From: Anaerolineales bacterium
GTDB taxonomy: Bacteria > Chloroflexota > Anaerolineae > 4572-78 > J111
Length of the DNA: 64,000 nucleotides
Assembly: GCA_015075405.1 (NCBI GenBank)
Contig: JABTUK010000004.1
Location: forward strand, 682,001-746,000
Reading direction: 5' to 3'
Position numbers and translations under genes: made by a program. Numbering within the stretch: position 1 is the first letter of the stretch; each line of letters starts with the position of its first letter. The notes under the pieces are model-generated. The model saw nothing but the letters and a program-made list of their open reading frames with translations, was not told where the DNA came from and ran no database searches. Shown here piece after piece: positions 25,157-33,870 of the stretch.

Positions 25157-26914
25157 TTATGGCAGCATCAGCTCCAGAAACTCTTGCTCGGCTTCAAGCG
25201 TCCACTCCCGGCCATCTTTCAATTTAGCATAGACGGTGGGCAGCTTGTCTTTCAACTCGGCCAGCGGCGTCAGTGGAAACTCTTTGATGTGCGGAAAGAT
25301 AACAATTTTACCGGGGAACGTGGCATCGCGCACGGCGTAATACCCGGCGCGGGCCGCTTCGAGCGAGCCAACCGCCGCTACCGTGTGGTTGGGCGACAGC
25401 CGTCCGCTTTCCACCTGATCCAGCATCAGCCGCAGATCGGCAATGGTTGAGCCGGAATGGCCGATAATCCGAATCCCGCGCTGGCAGACCAGGTTCAGGT
25501 CCAATGTGACCATCGTGCCCCGTTTCAAACCGGCAAAAACATTCATCATCCCGCCCTGAGCCAGATAATTGGACGCATCGGCCACGGCGGCCACCGAAGG
25601 AGCCAGCACAATAATATCGTCAAAGCCCTCGCCGGCTACCTCGGCCAGCCGCTCCTGGTAATCTTCGGCGTCGGCGCTGAGGCAAATAAAATCTATGTTT
25701 TTGGCGACGGCCCTGGCCCCAAATTCATGCTCAATCGTGCCCAGCCGATGCCAGGTCAAGGCGGTGCAGAGCAGAGTGGTCGGGGGATTGTCCATTTGCA
25801 GCGTCCGTTGGACGTGCATGTGGCCCATCGGCCCACCCGCGCCGACCAGCCAGGTTTTGCCGCCAGCCTTCAACTCAGAGCGCACCGGCTGGCGGCTGTA
25901 AACCCCGGCAATATCAGGGCCAGCCCCACCGATATACAGAGAGCGATGGTAGTGAACCTGGCCAATATCTACCTGCACGGGTCGAGGCAGGGGGGTATCG
26001 GTGACGATGGCGATAATGCCAAAGTGAGCCAGGTGGGGCGCTACCGCTTCGATTAAATTCGGGTCGGGACCCAGCACAATGATGTCGTCAAAAGCGGGCG
26101 GCAGCGGGTCAAGGAATAGACCGCCCGGCTCGTGCCGCAGCCGATCATCTTCCAGTTTCAGCCGGTCCAACGGAATCTCGATCACCTCGATTTGCCAGCG
26201 GGCGGCCTGTTCGCGCAGCCGGGCGGCGAAGACTTCCGGCACATGGGTCAAGGCCAGCCGGGCCGGATGATTCTGCTCATCCATCCCAGCGCTAAAAAAA
26301 TAATCGTCTCTGCTGTCAGGCGTGCCGATCAGCCAGGTGAAACCGCCCCGTTTCAGCCCGGTGCGATAGGTTTGGTTATAGGTGGCAATCACACAGGCCC
26401 ACGGCTCGGCCAGGGCGCTCTCGGCGTAGCCTGTTTCCGGCTGGACGGGCAGCAGATAATTGCCGTCGTCGCCTTTGAGCACCCGGTCATCAATCACGCT
26501 GTACTGCGACATGCCGCCCTGGAGCATATAGCCGTAAGCCAGGTTGACCCCGTTGACGTAGATTTCAGCTTGAACGATAAACCGCTGCCCGATCTTATAC
26601 TGGTCGCGCAAATTCTCGCCAACTCCGACGACGGTTAAGGTCACTTCGTGGCCCAGGACCACCGGCTCTTTTTTCATATCGCGAAAGATGCGGGGATGCT
26701 CCTCGCCGGCGTTGATCACCTTGATGTCAGAAAAACAAATCCCGCAGGCATCGTGCCGCACCAGGAGTTCATCTGGGCCGTAGGTTGGGACCTCTACCGT
26801 AATGGGCCGGCCATCCTGGCCCAGATTGTCAAAGCCTGCGCCGTACAAAGGCCACAGGCGATTTTCCCGGCCCAACTCGGCGGCCCGGCGGTATGTGTTT
26901 AATTTATCCCCCAT
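25157..26914 (-). CDS. Long zinc-dependent MDR dehydrogenase, paralogue 1
   Basis: A 585-residue medium-chain dehydrogenase; ordinary members have 340-400. The N-terminal catalytic domain has HDACGICFSDIKVINAGEEH and VLGHEV, giving the catalytic zinc Cys-His-Glu set, and EPWACV near 180. The C-terminal half has the Rossmann glycine motif LVGAGGPMGHMHVQR near 345. Between them are about 150 extra residues with a second nucleotide-like strand set (FDDIIVLGPDP). The start MGDKLN was chosen because upstream sequence is repeat-derived. It is paralogous to the gene at 28097 and flanks srlD with it, so a sorbose-1-phosphate reductase (SorE)-like role is possible. Confidence 0.75.
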   Translation of the reverse strand: MGDKLNTYRRAAELGRENRLWPLYGAGFDNLGQDGRPITVEVPTYGPDELLVRHDACGICFSDIKVINAGEEHPRIFRDMKKEPVVLGHEVTLTVVGVGENLRDQYKIGQRFIVQAEIYVNGVNLAYGYMLQGGMSQYSVIDDRVLKGDDGNYLLPVQPETGYAESALAEPWACVIATYNQTYRTGLKRGGFTWLIGTPDSRDDYFFSAGMDEQNHPARLALTHVPEVFAARLREQAARWQIEVIEIPLDRLKLEDDRLRHEPGGLFLDPLPPAFDDIIVLGPDPNLIEAVAPHLAHFGIIAIVTDTPLPRPVQVDIGQVHYHRSLYIGGAGPDIAGVYSRQPVRSELKAGGKTWLVGAGGPMGHMHVQRTLQMDNPPTTLLCTALTWHRLGTIEHEFGARAVAKNIDFICLSADAEDYQERLAEVAGEGFDDIIVLAPSVAAVADASNYLAQGGMMNVFAGLKRGTMVTLDLNLVCQRGIRIIGHSGSTIADLRLMLDQVESGRLSPNHTVAAVGSLEAARAGYYAVRDATFPGKIVIFPHIKEFPLTPLAELKDKLPTVYAKLKDGREWTLEAEQEFLELMLP

Positions 26915-26999
26915 GTAAATTGGTTCCCCCTTGAGAAGACTATGAGGCCGGGATTGGGGGATGGCACTGGGTTCACTTAATGGGAAGAAGGAGAATGGA

Positions 27000-27079
27000 A
27001 CACAGAGCACACGGAGAAGACACAAAGTTCACCGAGAAACTCTGCGGTCTCTGTGCCTTCTTTGTGCCCTCTGTGTTAA
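27000..27079. repeat. Variable-unit hairpin, CACAGAG type
   Basis: CACAGAGCACACGGAGAAG-type left arm and TCTGTGCC / CTCTGTG right arm, placed between the two sugar dehydrogenase genes. A separate short run of CGGTCGG units follows at 27176-27212 and reaches the srlD stop. Confidence 0.75.
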
Positions 27080-27175
27080 AATCCCATCTTGTAGACCCAG
27101 GGCCTTGGGGGATTAAAAATAGAAAAAATCCCCAAATCCCCCAATCCCGGCGAAAGATTTTAAGGACCAGTCACA

Positions 27176-27211
27176 CCGGCGGCGGTCGGCGGTCAGCGGT
27201 CGGCGGTCGAA

Positions 27212-27212
<1 letters not shown>
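27176..27212. repeat. Tandem GGCGGTC units
   Basis: Four to five copies of GGCGGTC/AGCGGTC ending at the srlD stop codon. A similar unit appears at 33840-33868. Confidence 0.6.
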
Positions 27213-28003
<791 letters not shown>

Positions 28004-28019
28004 ATACCTCCAAATATAA

Positions 28020-28098
28020 GCAGGGGTGCAGGGGAGCAGAGGCGCAGGGGAGAAAATTCTCCTCTGCCCCCCTGCACCCCCGCTCCCCTGCTGCTCCT
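28020..28098. repeat. Variable-unit hairpin, GGGGAGCAG type
   Basis: CAGGGGTGCAGGGGAGCAG-type left arm and CTCCTCTGCCCCCCTGCAC-type right arm with a four-base loop region. The same unit occurs inside coding sequence at 8874 and 58681. Confidence 0.8.
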
Positions 28099-29818
28099 AC
28101 GGTAGCATCAGCTTCAAAAACTCTTCCTCTGCCTCGACCGTCCACTCGTGGCCGTCTTTTAACTTGGCATAGACAGTAGGCAGTTTCTCTTTCAAGTCCG
28201 GCAAAGCGGTCAGCGGAAAATCCTTGATTTGGGGGAAGATGACCACCTTGCCCGGAAATTTGGCGTCACGCACGGCCAGGTAGCCCTCTTTGGCCGCCTC
28301 AAGCGAGCCAATCGCCGCCACCGAGCGGTTGGGCGAAAGATGACCCGCTTCGGTTTCGCGCAGCATCAAGCGCAAATCTTCAATCGTTGAGGCGGTGTGG
28401 CCGATAAAACGCTTATTGTCCAGGTAGACGCCGCTCAAATCGAGTGTGACCATTGTGCCGCGCTTGACCCCGGCAAAAATATTCATCACTCCATCAGGGG
28501 CCAAGTGAAGCGCGGAATCGCTGATCACCGCCGGAACGGGCACCAACCCGATAATATCATCAAAACCACTGCCGGCCAATTCAGCCAGCTTCTGCCGATA
28601 ATCAGGGTCCTGAACGCATAGGCAGACAAAGTGGATGCCCTTAGCACGGGCCTCCGCCCCCAACATATCCTCCAGCGCGTCCAAACGCTCCTGAACCAAA
28701 TCGGTACAGAGAAGCAGCGCCGGCGGCTGGGGCAGTTGGACGGCTCGCTGCACGTGCATCTGGCCCATCGGCCCGCCCGCGCCCACAAACCACGTTTTGC
28801 CGCCCGGCTTTAATTCCGCCCGTACTTGATGATCGCTGTAGGCCCGCGAAATATCCGGCCCCGGCCCGCCGACATACGTCCAGCGGTTGTAATGCACCCG
28901 GCCCATATCCACCTGTACCGGTCGCGGCAGCGGCGTATCGGCCATCAGGGCGACGATCCCAAAATCGGCCAGGTAGGGACTGGCGGCTTCAATCAGGTCA
29001 GGGTCAGGGCCAAGAATGATAATATCGTCAAAGGCCAGCGCCCCACCCGGCGCTTCGGCCTGGATCGCGGCCAACGAACTTTCCTGCACTTCGATCCCCA
29101 GCGACGCGGCCTGTTCCTTCAAGCGGTTGGCTAAGGTCGCCGGTGGATTGGTTAAAACGATGCGTTGAGGATGAGCTTTCGCCTCGAAACCGGCGCTAAA
29201 GAAATAGTCAGTTCTGGCGGCGGCGGTCCCGATGATCCAGGCAGTGCCGCCGGGTTTGAGGCCGGTACGGTAGCGGAGGTGATAAGCGGCAATCACACAG
29301 GCCCACGGTTCGGCCAGGGCGCTTTCGGCGTAACCTGTTTGCGGCTGAACCGGGATGAGATAGTTACCGTCATCGCCGTTGAGGATGCGCTGATCAATCA
29401 CATTGTACTGCGACATACCGCCCTGGATCATATAGCCGTAAGCGTAGTTGACCCCGTGATAATAAATGTCGGCCTGAATAATAAGGCGGTCGCCTACCTT
29501 GTACTGATCACGCAGATTTTCGCCCACGCCGACGACGGTCATCGCTACCTCATGACCCAGCACCACTGGCTCTTTTTTCATATCCCGGAAAATGCGCGGA
29601 TGCTGCTCACCGGCATTGATAACCTTAATGTCGGAGAAGCAAATCCCACAGGCATCGTGGCGGACTAATAACTCATCGGGGCCGTAAGAGGGAATCTCTG
29701 CGGTGATTGGCTGGCCATTCCGGCCCAGATTTTCAAAACCTGCGCCATAGAGCGGCCACAGACGGTTCGTGTTTGAGATTTCGGTGGCCTGGCGAAAGCG
29801 GCTTAATTTGTCAGACAT
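28097..29818 (-). CDS. Long zinc-dependent MDR dehydrogenase, paralogue 2
   Basis: A 573-residue copy of the same long MDR type as at 25157, collinear over its full length. It keeps HDACGICFSDIKVINAGEQH, VLGHEV, the GDRLIIQADIY segment, LIPVQPQTGYAESALAEPWACV and VGAGGPMGQMHVQR. Similarity is highest in the catalytic and Rossmann parts and lowest in the middle insert, as expected after an old duplication with substrate divergence. It begins right after the long gap that follows the PHP gene and may be first in a dehydrogenase-srlD-dehydrogenase unit. The substrate is probably a sugar alcohol or its phosphate. Confidence 0.75.
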   Translation of the reverse strand: MSDKLSRFRQATEISNTNRLWPLYGAGFENLGRNGQPITAEIPSYGPDELLVRHDACGICFSDIKVINAGEQHPRIFRDMKKEPVVLGHEVAMTVVGVGENLRDQYKVGDRLIIQADIYYHGVNYAYGYMIQGGMSQYNVIDQRILNGDDGNYLIPVQPQTGYAESALAEPWACVIAAYHLRYRTGLKPGGTAWIIGTAAARTDYFFSAGFEAKAHPQRIVLTNPPATLANRLKEQAASLGIEVQESSLAAIQAEAPGGALAFDDIIILGPDPDLIEAASPYLADFGIVALMADTPLPRPVQVDMGRVHYNRWTYVGGPGPDISRAYSDHQVRAELKPGGKTWFVGAGGPMGQMHVQRAVQLPQPPALLLCTDLVQERLDALEDMLGAEARAKGIHFVCLCVQDPDYRQKLAELAGSGFDDIIGLVPVPAVISDSALHLAPDGVMNIFAGVKRGTMVTLDLSGVYLDNKRFIGHTASTIEDLRLMLRETEAGHLSPNRSVAAIGSLEAAKEGYLAVRDAKFPGKVVIFPQIKDFPLTALPDLKEKLPTVYAKLKDGHEWTVEAEEEFLKLMLP

Positions 29819-30140
29819 AATTGTTTCCTTATGATGTGTTAGGTTAAAAGTTTCATTTTCAAAAGTTCCCCCTGATTATTATATCTCTTTAACTTTACCT
29901 ATTTGGATAGGATAGTTCGACAACGCCACATTTTTCGGGAAAAATTTTGACCCCACCACCTATTTTTTCCGGCGTTCGCCCGGCGATGAACTCGCCGGGC
30001 TACCCAACTGCGCCCGATTAATCGGGCTACTTCATCCCAAGACTTTAGTCCGATTTATCGGATGCCGTTATTTAGCCCTGCGATTCATCGCGGGGCGGGC
30101 TATATCGGCAGATCGGGGTAAAATGATATTGTCAAGATGG
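29819..30140. other. 322-bp intergenic gap with hairpin array
   Basis: No gene is visible. The part nearest the dehydrogenase is A/T-rich and probably carries its promoter. From 29980 onward lies an array of small hairpins with the core GATNNATC (described separately). Confidence 0.6.
29980..30098. repeat. GATNNATC hairpin array 1
   Basis: Four small perfect hairpins in tandem: CCCGGCGA/TCGCCGGG (29980-30000), GCCCGATTAATCGGGC (30013-30028), CCGATTTATCGG (30051-30062) and GCGATTCATCGC (30081-30092). The last three share GATNNATC, while the GC-rich clamp changes on both sides together. The linkers repeat GGGCTA. Confidence 0.8.
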
Positions 30141-31487
30141 TCATAAAAGCGACAAAATATCTGCCGGGTTTGCAGCCGTATTTACTTGCGACAGTCTAGC
30201 TCGACCCACCGCGCCCGGTTCGACCCGCCGGCCCAAGGCAGCATAAAATTCGTTGCGCTCGCGGCGGCTCGGTAAATGGATCTCGGCCCAATCGCTTTGA
30301 TAACCCAGCCCCAGCGCCCGCTGGGCTATAGTATGGCCGTAAATGAAATAAGCGCCATCCAGAAACGCCGCTCGTACCGGGGCCAGTTCCGGCGCATCGA
30401 AATCGTCCAGCCACTTTTGGCCGTAGGCGTTCATCTCGGTGCCAATGTTCAAAGGCAAATCCAGTTTTTGGGCCAGTTCGACCACCTCGTACAGCTTTTG
30501 CAGCTTGACCCGTTTCTGGTCGGGGTCGGCAATATTCCAATTGCGGTCGGGGATAATATTCAAAGCGACCGCGCCTTTGTCAATCAGCAGGGCCAGTAAT
30601 TCCTCGATGGCCTGCTCACCCGCCGACAGGCCATCCAGCCAGGCCGCGCAGGGCAGCGCGCCGCAGGCAATAATGAACTGGTGAAACTCCTCGACGTTGG
30701 GAAAGGTCTGCGGACCCGGCTGAACATAGCCCACGCCGCCTTTTTTCATCAATTTGGCCCGGATTGTATTTTGAAATTTGGGTTTATCTCCTATCTGGGC
30801 TGTGATCTGATCAAGCGGCAGGTTGAGCTTATCGGCCCAAAAAGCCGCCGGGTCGGGCGCGCCCCGTTCGGCGGCCTGGGTGTAAGCTTGCAGCATGTGC
30901 CGTTCGGTAGCGTTGCCGCGTGGGGTGAGCGGTAAAACGTCTTGTTCATAATCAACACTGACCGGCGACAGGTAGGCGTTGATGCAGGCGACCATATCCT
31001 TGTTCCGCGCTTCGGCCCGGCGGCGCATATCGGCCAGGATGGGGGCGACAGACGCCGGGGCCTGGCTTGAGGTAAAACCGATACCCATATGATAATACAC
31101 CCCCGGCTCACCCGGCGAGTTGATCTCGCGGCTGGCAAATTCGGGGATAAAAACTCTTGTTTCGATGCCGGCGCTGCCGCGCACTCCAACTCGGTCGCAG
31201 GCGGTCAGAAACTCCTCCACCGCGTCCAGCACATCGAAATCCACACTGCCCAACAGCTTGATCCCCCGCCGCCGGGCCTGCCAGGCCAGCGAGGTGGGCG
31301 AATGACCGTAGCCGTTGAACGAAAAAAAGGTGTGGCAGTGCATGTTGGCCACTTCGGCCAGAGGGGGCAGTTCGATCTCGCCCTCTTGGGCCAGGGCCAG
31401 TAGTTCCTGCAAAGCTTCGGTACGGACAGTGGGGTTGAAGTCGTTTAGTTGTGATTCAAGGGTGGTAACTTTTTGGTTTGTAGTCAT
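30141..31487 (-). CDS. PHP-domain metal hydrolase
   Basis: A 448-residue protein with a PHP-type metallophosphoesterase core. MHCHTFFSFNGYGHSP near 50 is the first metal motif, VDFDVLD near 103 and GIETRVF near 123 follow the PHP order, and IGTEMNAYGQK with IYGHTIAQ supplies C-terminal ligands. The family hydrolyses phosphate esters. It sits between the class II aldolase and the dehydrogenase genes, suggesting it dephosphorylates or hydrolyses a sugar intermediate. The start overlaps a region of GAGGCGA repeats. Confidence 0.7.
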   Translation of the reverse strand: MTTNQKVTTLESQLNDFNPTVRTEALQELLALAQEGEIELPPLAEVANMHCHTFFSFNGYGHSPTSLAWQARRRGIKLLGSVDFDVLDAVEEFLTACDRVGVRGSAGIETRVFIPEFASREINSPGEPGVYYHMGIGFTSSQAPASVAPILADMRRRAEARNKDMVACINAYLSPVSVDYEQDVLPLTPRGNATERHMLQAYTQAAERGAPDPAAFWADKLNLPLDQITAQIGDKPKFQNTIRAKLMKKGGVGYVQPGPQTFPNVEEFHQFIIACGALPCAAWLDGLSAGEQAIEELLALLIDKGAVALNIIPDRNWNIADPDQKRVKLQKLYEVVELAQKLDLPLNIGTEMNAYGQKWLDDFDAPELAPVRAAFLDGAYFIYGHTIAQRALGLGYQSDWAEIHLPSRRERNEFYAALGRRVEPGAVGRARLSQVNTAANPADILSLL

Positions 31488-31500
31488 AATCCCTCATCAT

Positions 31501-31585
31501 GAGGCGAGGAGAAGTGAGGCGAAGAGGCGAAAGGCTTAAAAAGTCTCATCTCCTCGCGTCCTCGCGTCCTCACCCCCTCGCCTCA
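31501..31585. repeat. Variable-unit hairpin, GAGGCGA type
   Basis: GAGGCGAGGAGAAGTGAGGC-type left arm and CTCGCGTCCTCGCGTCCTC-type right arm, between the aldolase and PHP genes. Confidence 0.75.
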
Positions 31586-32344
31586 TCCTTTGCCAATCAC
31601 CCGCTGGCGGTAATGTTCGTCGGGGCGGGTATGGATGCGGTCAACGGCCTGGGGAGTCATAAAGCAAGGGCCGCCCATGGCGTAAGCGCCCACCAAAATC
31701 CGAGCCGCTTTGACGGCCATGGCCGTAATATTTTCGACCTGCTGGGCAGTGGGAGCCAGGGCAATAAAGCCGTGATTTTGCATGTAAATGGTTTTGGGCC
31801 GCTCGCCGTAGGTGTCAATATAGGCGTTGATGCGGCGATACACCTCGCGGGCCAGGGGCAGACCGGGGTCCACATAGGGAATCAACACCGGGGCCGGGCC
31901 GCACAGGACGACTTCATCGGGGAAGAGACGGCCGCTCAGGGCGGTTTCAAAAACAGCGGAACAGGTAATCATGTTGATGGCGGTCGGGTGGGTGTGACCG
32001 ACAAAATTGACCCCGGCCAATTTGAGACACATGGCATGCAGCGCCGTTTCAACCGAGGGATGCCCTTTGGCCTGCGGGTCTACTTTGGCCGCTGCGAGAG
32101 TCTGTTTGACTTGTTCGTCGCTCAAATCGGGGCCGTCGAGCATCGCTAAAATAGGTTCAAAATAAACCTGGACAAACCCTTCGGGACCAACGGTGCGCAG
32201 TTCGGTCCCGCTAGCTTTGACCCAAAAGGTGTTATCGTCAACTTTAACCGAGGTATTACCCTCGCCTAAAATCACATAGTCATTGTGGGGATTGCCGAGA
32301 TTATTAGAGAGGGTAATGAGTTGGGCAAGGAGTTCAGTCGTCAT
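31583..32344 (-). CDS. Class II aldolase (fuculose/rhamnulose-phosphate type)
   Basis: A 253-residue zinc aldolase that would split a ketose 1-phosphate into dihydroxyacetone phosphate and an aldehyde. ILGEGNTSVKVDDNTFWVKASG near 25-46 is the phosphate-binding part, HPSVETALH near 94 holds the catalytic acid, FVGHTHPTAIN near 115 gives two zinc histidines and MQNHGFIAL near 193 the third. It follows the RhaS-like binding protein and a strong hairpin, as if part of the same transcript at lower expression. It could supply the aldolase step for fucose or rhamnose. Confidence 0.85.
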   Translation of the reverse strand: MTTELLAQLITLSNNLGNPHNDYVILGEGNTSVKVDDNTFWVKASGTELRTVGPEGFVQVYFEPILAMLDGPDLSDEQVKQTLAAAKVDPQAKGHPSVETALHAMCLKLAGVNFVGHTHPTAINMITCSAVFETALSGRLFPDEVVLCGPAPVLIPYVDPGLPLAREVYRRINAYIDTYGERPKTIYMQNHGFIALAPTAQQVENITAMAVKAARILVGAYAMGGPCFMTPQAVDRIHTRPDEHYRQRVIGKG

Positions 32345-32359
32345 TTTTAATCAGGATCT

Positions 32360-32394
32360 GGGTGTGGCGCACAGTTTACCTGTGCGCCACACCC
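32360..32394. terminator. Strong stem-loop between binding protein and aldolase
   Basis: A 15-bp perfect stem GGGTGTGGCGCACAG with a five-base loop, between rhaS-like and aldolase genes. It has no T-run, so it may be a processing or attenuation stem that keeps the binding-protein mRNA more abundant rather than a full stop. Confidence 0.75.
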
Positions 32395-32411
32395 GATTTC
32401 AAACGGATACT

Positions 32412-33692
32412 TTAGAATTTGAAGTTGTCAATATTGCTGGCGTCGAAGGTGAAGGGCAGGCCAAGCACCAGCTCGCCATTTTCGTCAATGGTGTATTCGC
32501 CCAGCTTGCCGGCGGTGAAGGTGTCGCCGGGCTTGCCTTCGATCTGGCCGCTGGCGATGGCGTGCAGGGTGTAGATAGCCAGGTAGCCAAAGTCTTCGGG
32601 GTTCCAGAGAGCAAAGGCCGGTGAAGCGCCGCTCTTGACATAGTCGCGCATCTGGCTGGGCAGGCCCAGACCGGTGACAACCACTTTGCCAATCATGTTC
32701 TGGTCTTGAACCGCGCGGGCCGAGGCCGCAATACCGACGGTGGTCGGGGCGATAATAGCCTTCAGGTCGGGATAGGTCTTCATCAGGCCCAACGCTTCGT
32801 TGTAGCTCTTCTCGTCGTCGTCGTCGCCGTAAACGGTCGCCACCAGTTCAATGTTGGCATACTCCGGCTTGGTCAGTTCATCATTCATCCACTTGATCCA
32901 CTCGTTCTGGTTAGGGGCGGTGGAGGTAGCGCTGAGAATGGCGATTTGGCCCTCGCCGCCAATGAGTTCGGAAACCAGAGCGATCTGGCTGCGGCCAATG
33001 CCTTCGCCGGTGGCCTGATTGATGTGGACGGTGCGGCCGCCGGGAGCGATTGCCGCATCCCAGGTGACAACGGGAATACCGGCATCAATGGCTGCCTTCC
33101 CAGTGGGTACCAGGGCATCGGAGTCATTGGCAGAGATGGCCAGGCCATCCACCTTTTGAGCAATCAGCGAGTTGAGCAGTTGGATTTGCTCGGTCGCATC
33201 GGCGGTAGCTGAGCCTTGGTAGGTCACGGTCACGCCCAGTTCGGCGGCGGCGGCTTGAGCGCCAACGTTAGCGCCATCAAAGTAGGGGTTGCCCAGATTT
33301 TTGGGCACCAGCACATAGTTGGCCCCACCCGCCGGAGCTTCAGCCGGAGCAGCTTCGGCGGCCGGTGCGGCTGTAGCGCCACCCATCATCGCTTGAGCAT
33401 CTTCGGCGCTGGGAATGCAGAGTTTCCAGCCGGGTTCAATTAAGTCGGCGTTGGCAATGGTAGCATAGCTGCTGTCAGTGGCAGCGGCAGCATTGGTCGC
33501 CTCAAAAATAGCCGGGTAAGCCAATACATCGCCGTAGAATTTGTCGGCCAGCTTGCTTAGCCAGTCGTCGGCCTGGACGCTGTAATCTTCATCACAGGCT
33601 ACAGCCTCTTGGGCCAGGGCCATGCTTGCTGTAGGAACCAGCAAGGCTACCAACAACAGAATGGATAGAATTTTACTGAAATTTTTAAGCAT
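32412..33692 (-). CDS. rhaS: RhaS-like sugar-binding protein with N-terminal LysM domain
   Basis: Extracellular binding protein of a rhamnose-type ABC importer. Residues 1-28 form a signal peptide (ending ALAQ). Residues 36-94 (YSVQADDWLSKLADKFYGD to EPGWKLCIP) are a LysM-like module with two cysteines (33 and 92) that could pair. An Ala/Pro/Glu linker (95-124) leads to a type I binding domain (YVLVPKNLGNPYFDGANVGA, LAISANDSDALVP, VGIAASARAVQD). LysM modules bind glycan, so the protein is probably held on the wall instead of by lipid; no lipobox is present. It follows the permease-FGE fusion gene in the order of a rhaTPQS operon. Confidence 0.8.
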   Translation of the reverse strand: MLKNFSKILSILLLVALLVPTASMALAQEAVACDEDYSVQADDWLSKLADKFYGDVLAYPAIFEATNAAAATDSSYATIANADLIEPGWKLCIPSAEDAQAMMGGATAAPAAEAAPAEAPAGGANYVLVPKNLGNPYFDGANVGAQAAAAELGVTVTYQGSATADATEQIQLLNSLIAQKVDGLAISANDSDALVPTGKAAIDAGIPVVTWDAAIAPGGRTVHINQATGEGIGRSQIALVSELIGGEGQIAILSATSTAPNQNEWIKWMNDELTKPEYANIELVATVYGDDDDEKSYNEALGLMKTYPDLKAIIAPTTVGIAASARAVQDQNMIGKVVVTGLGLPSQMRDYVKSGASPAFALWNPEDFGYLAIYTLHAIASGQIEGKPGDTFTAGKLGEYTIDENGELVLGLPFTFDASNIDNFKF

Positions 33693-33711
33693 TTTCGATT
33701 CTCCTCAATTG

Positions 33712-33870
33712 ATTTTAGATTTTGGATTTTGGATTTTGGATTACAGTTTTTTGCATAGACGCTCCTCTAAATAGTTATCAGTAATCAGTGTGTCAGTGAA
33801 CAGTTTGATTGATCACTGGTTACTGTATCAACTGGCTTCGGCGGTCAATGGTCAGCCGTCGGCGGTCCTC
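33712..33870. repeat. Composite of variable-unit repeats (GATTTTGG, CAGTAATC, GGTCAGCC)
   Basis: Three neighbouring short tandem sets: GATTTTGG units at 33712-33743, a CAGTAATCAGTG / CACTGGTTACTG hairpin at 33778-33827, and GGCGGTCAATGGTCAGCC units at 33838-33870. They separate the binding protein from the permease fusion. Confidence 0.65.

Noticed and set aside
26915..27025. N-terminal extension of the first long dehydrogenase
   Set aside because: Not shared with its paralogue, which begins at the equivalent of MGDKLN, and partly encoded by repeats.
28020..28098. Repeat-spacer arrays as CRISPR
   Set aside because: Units are 6-9 bases, without spacers of constant length, and no cas gene is present.
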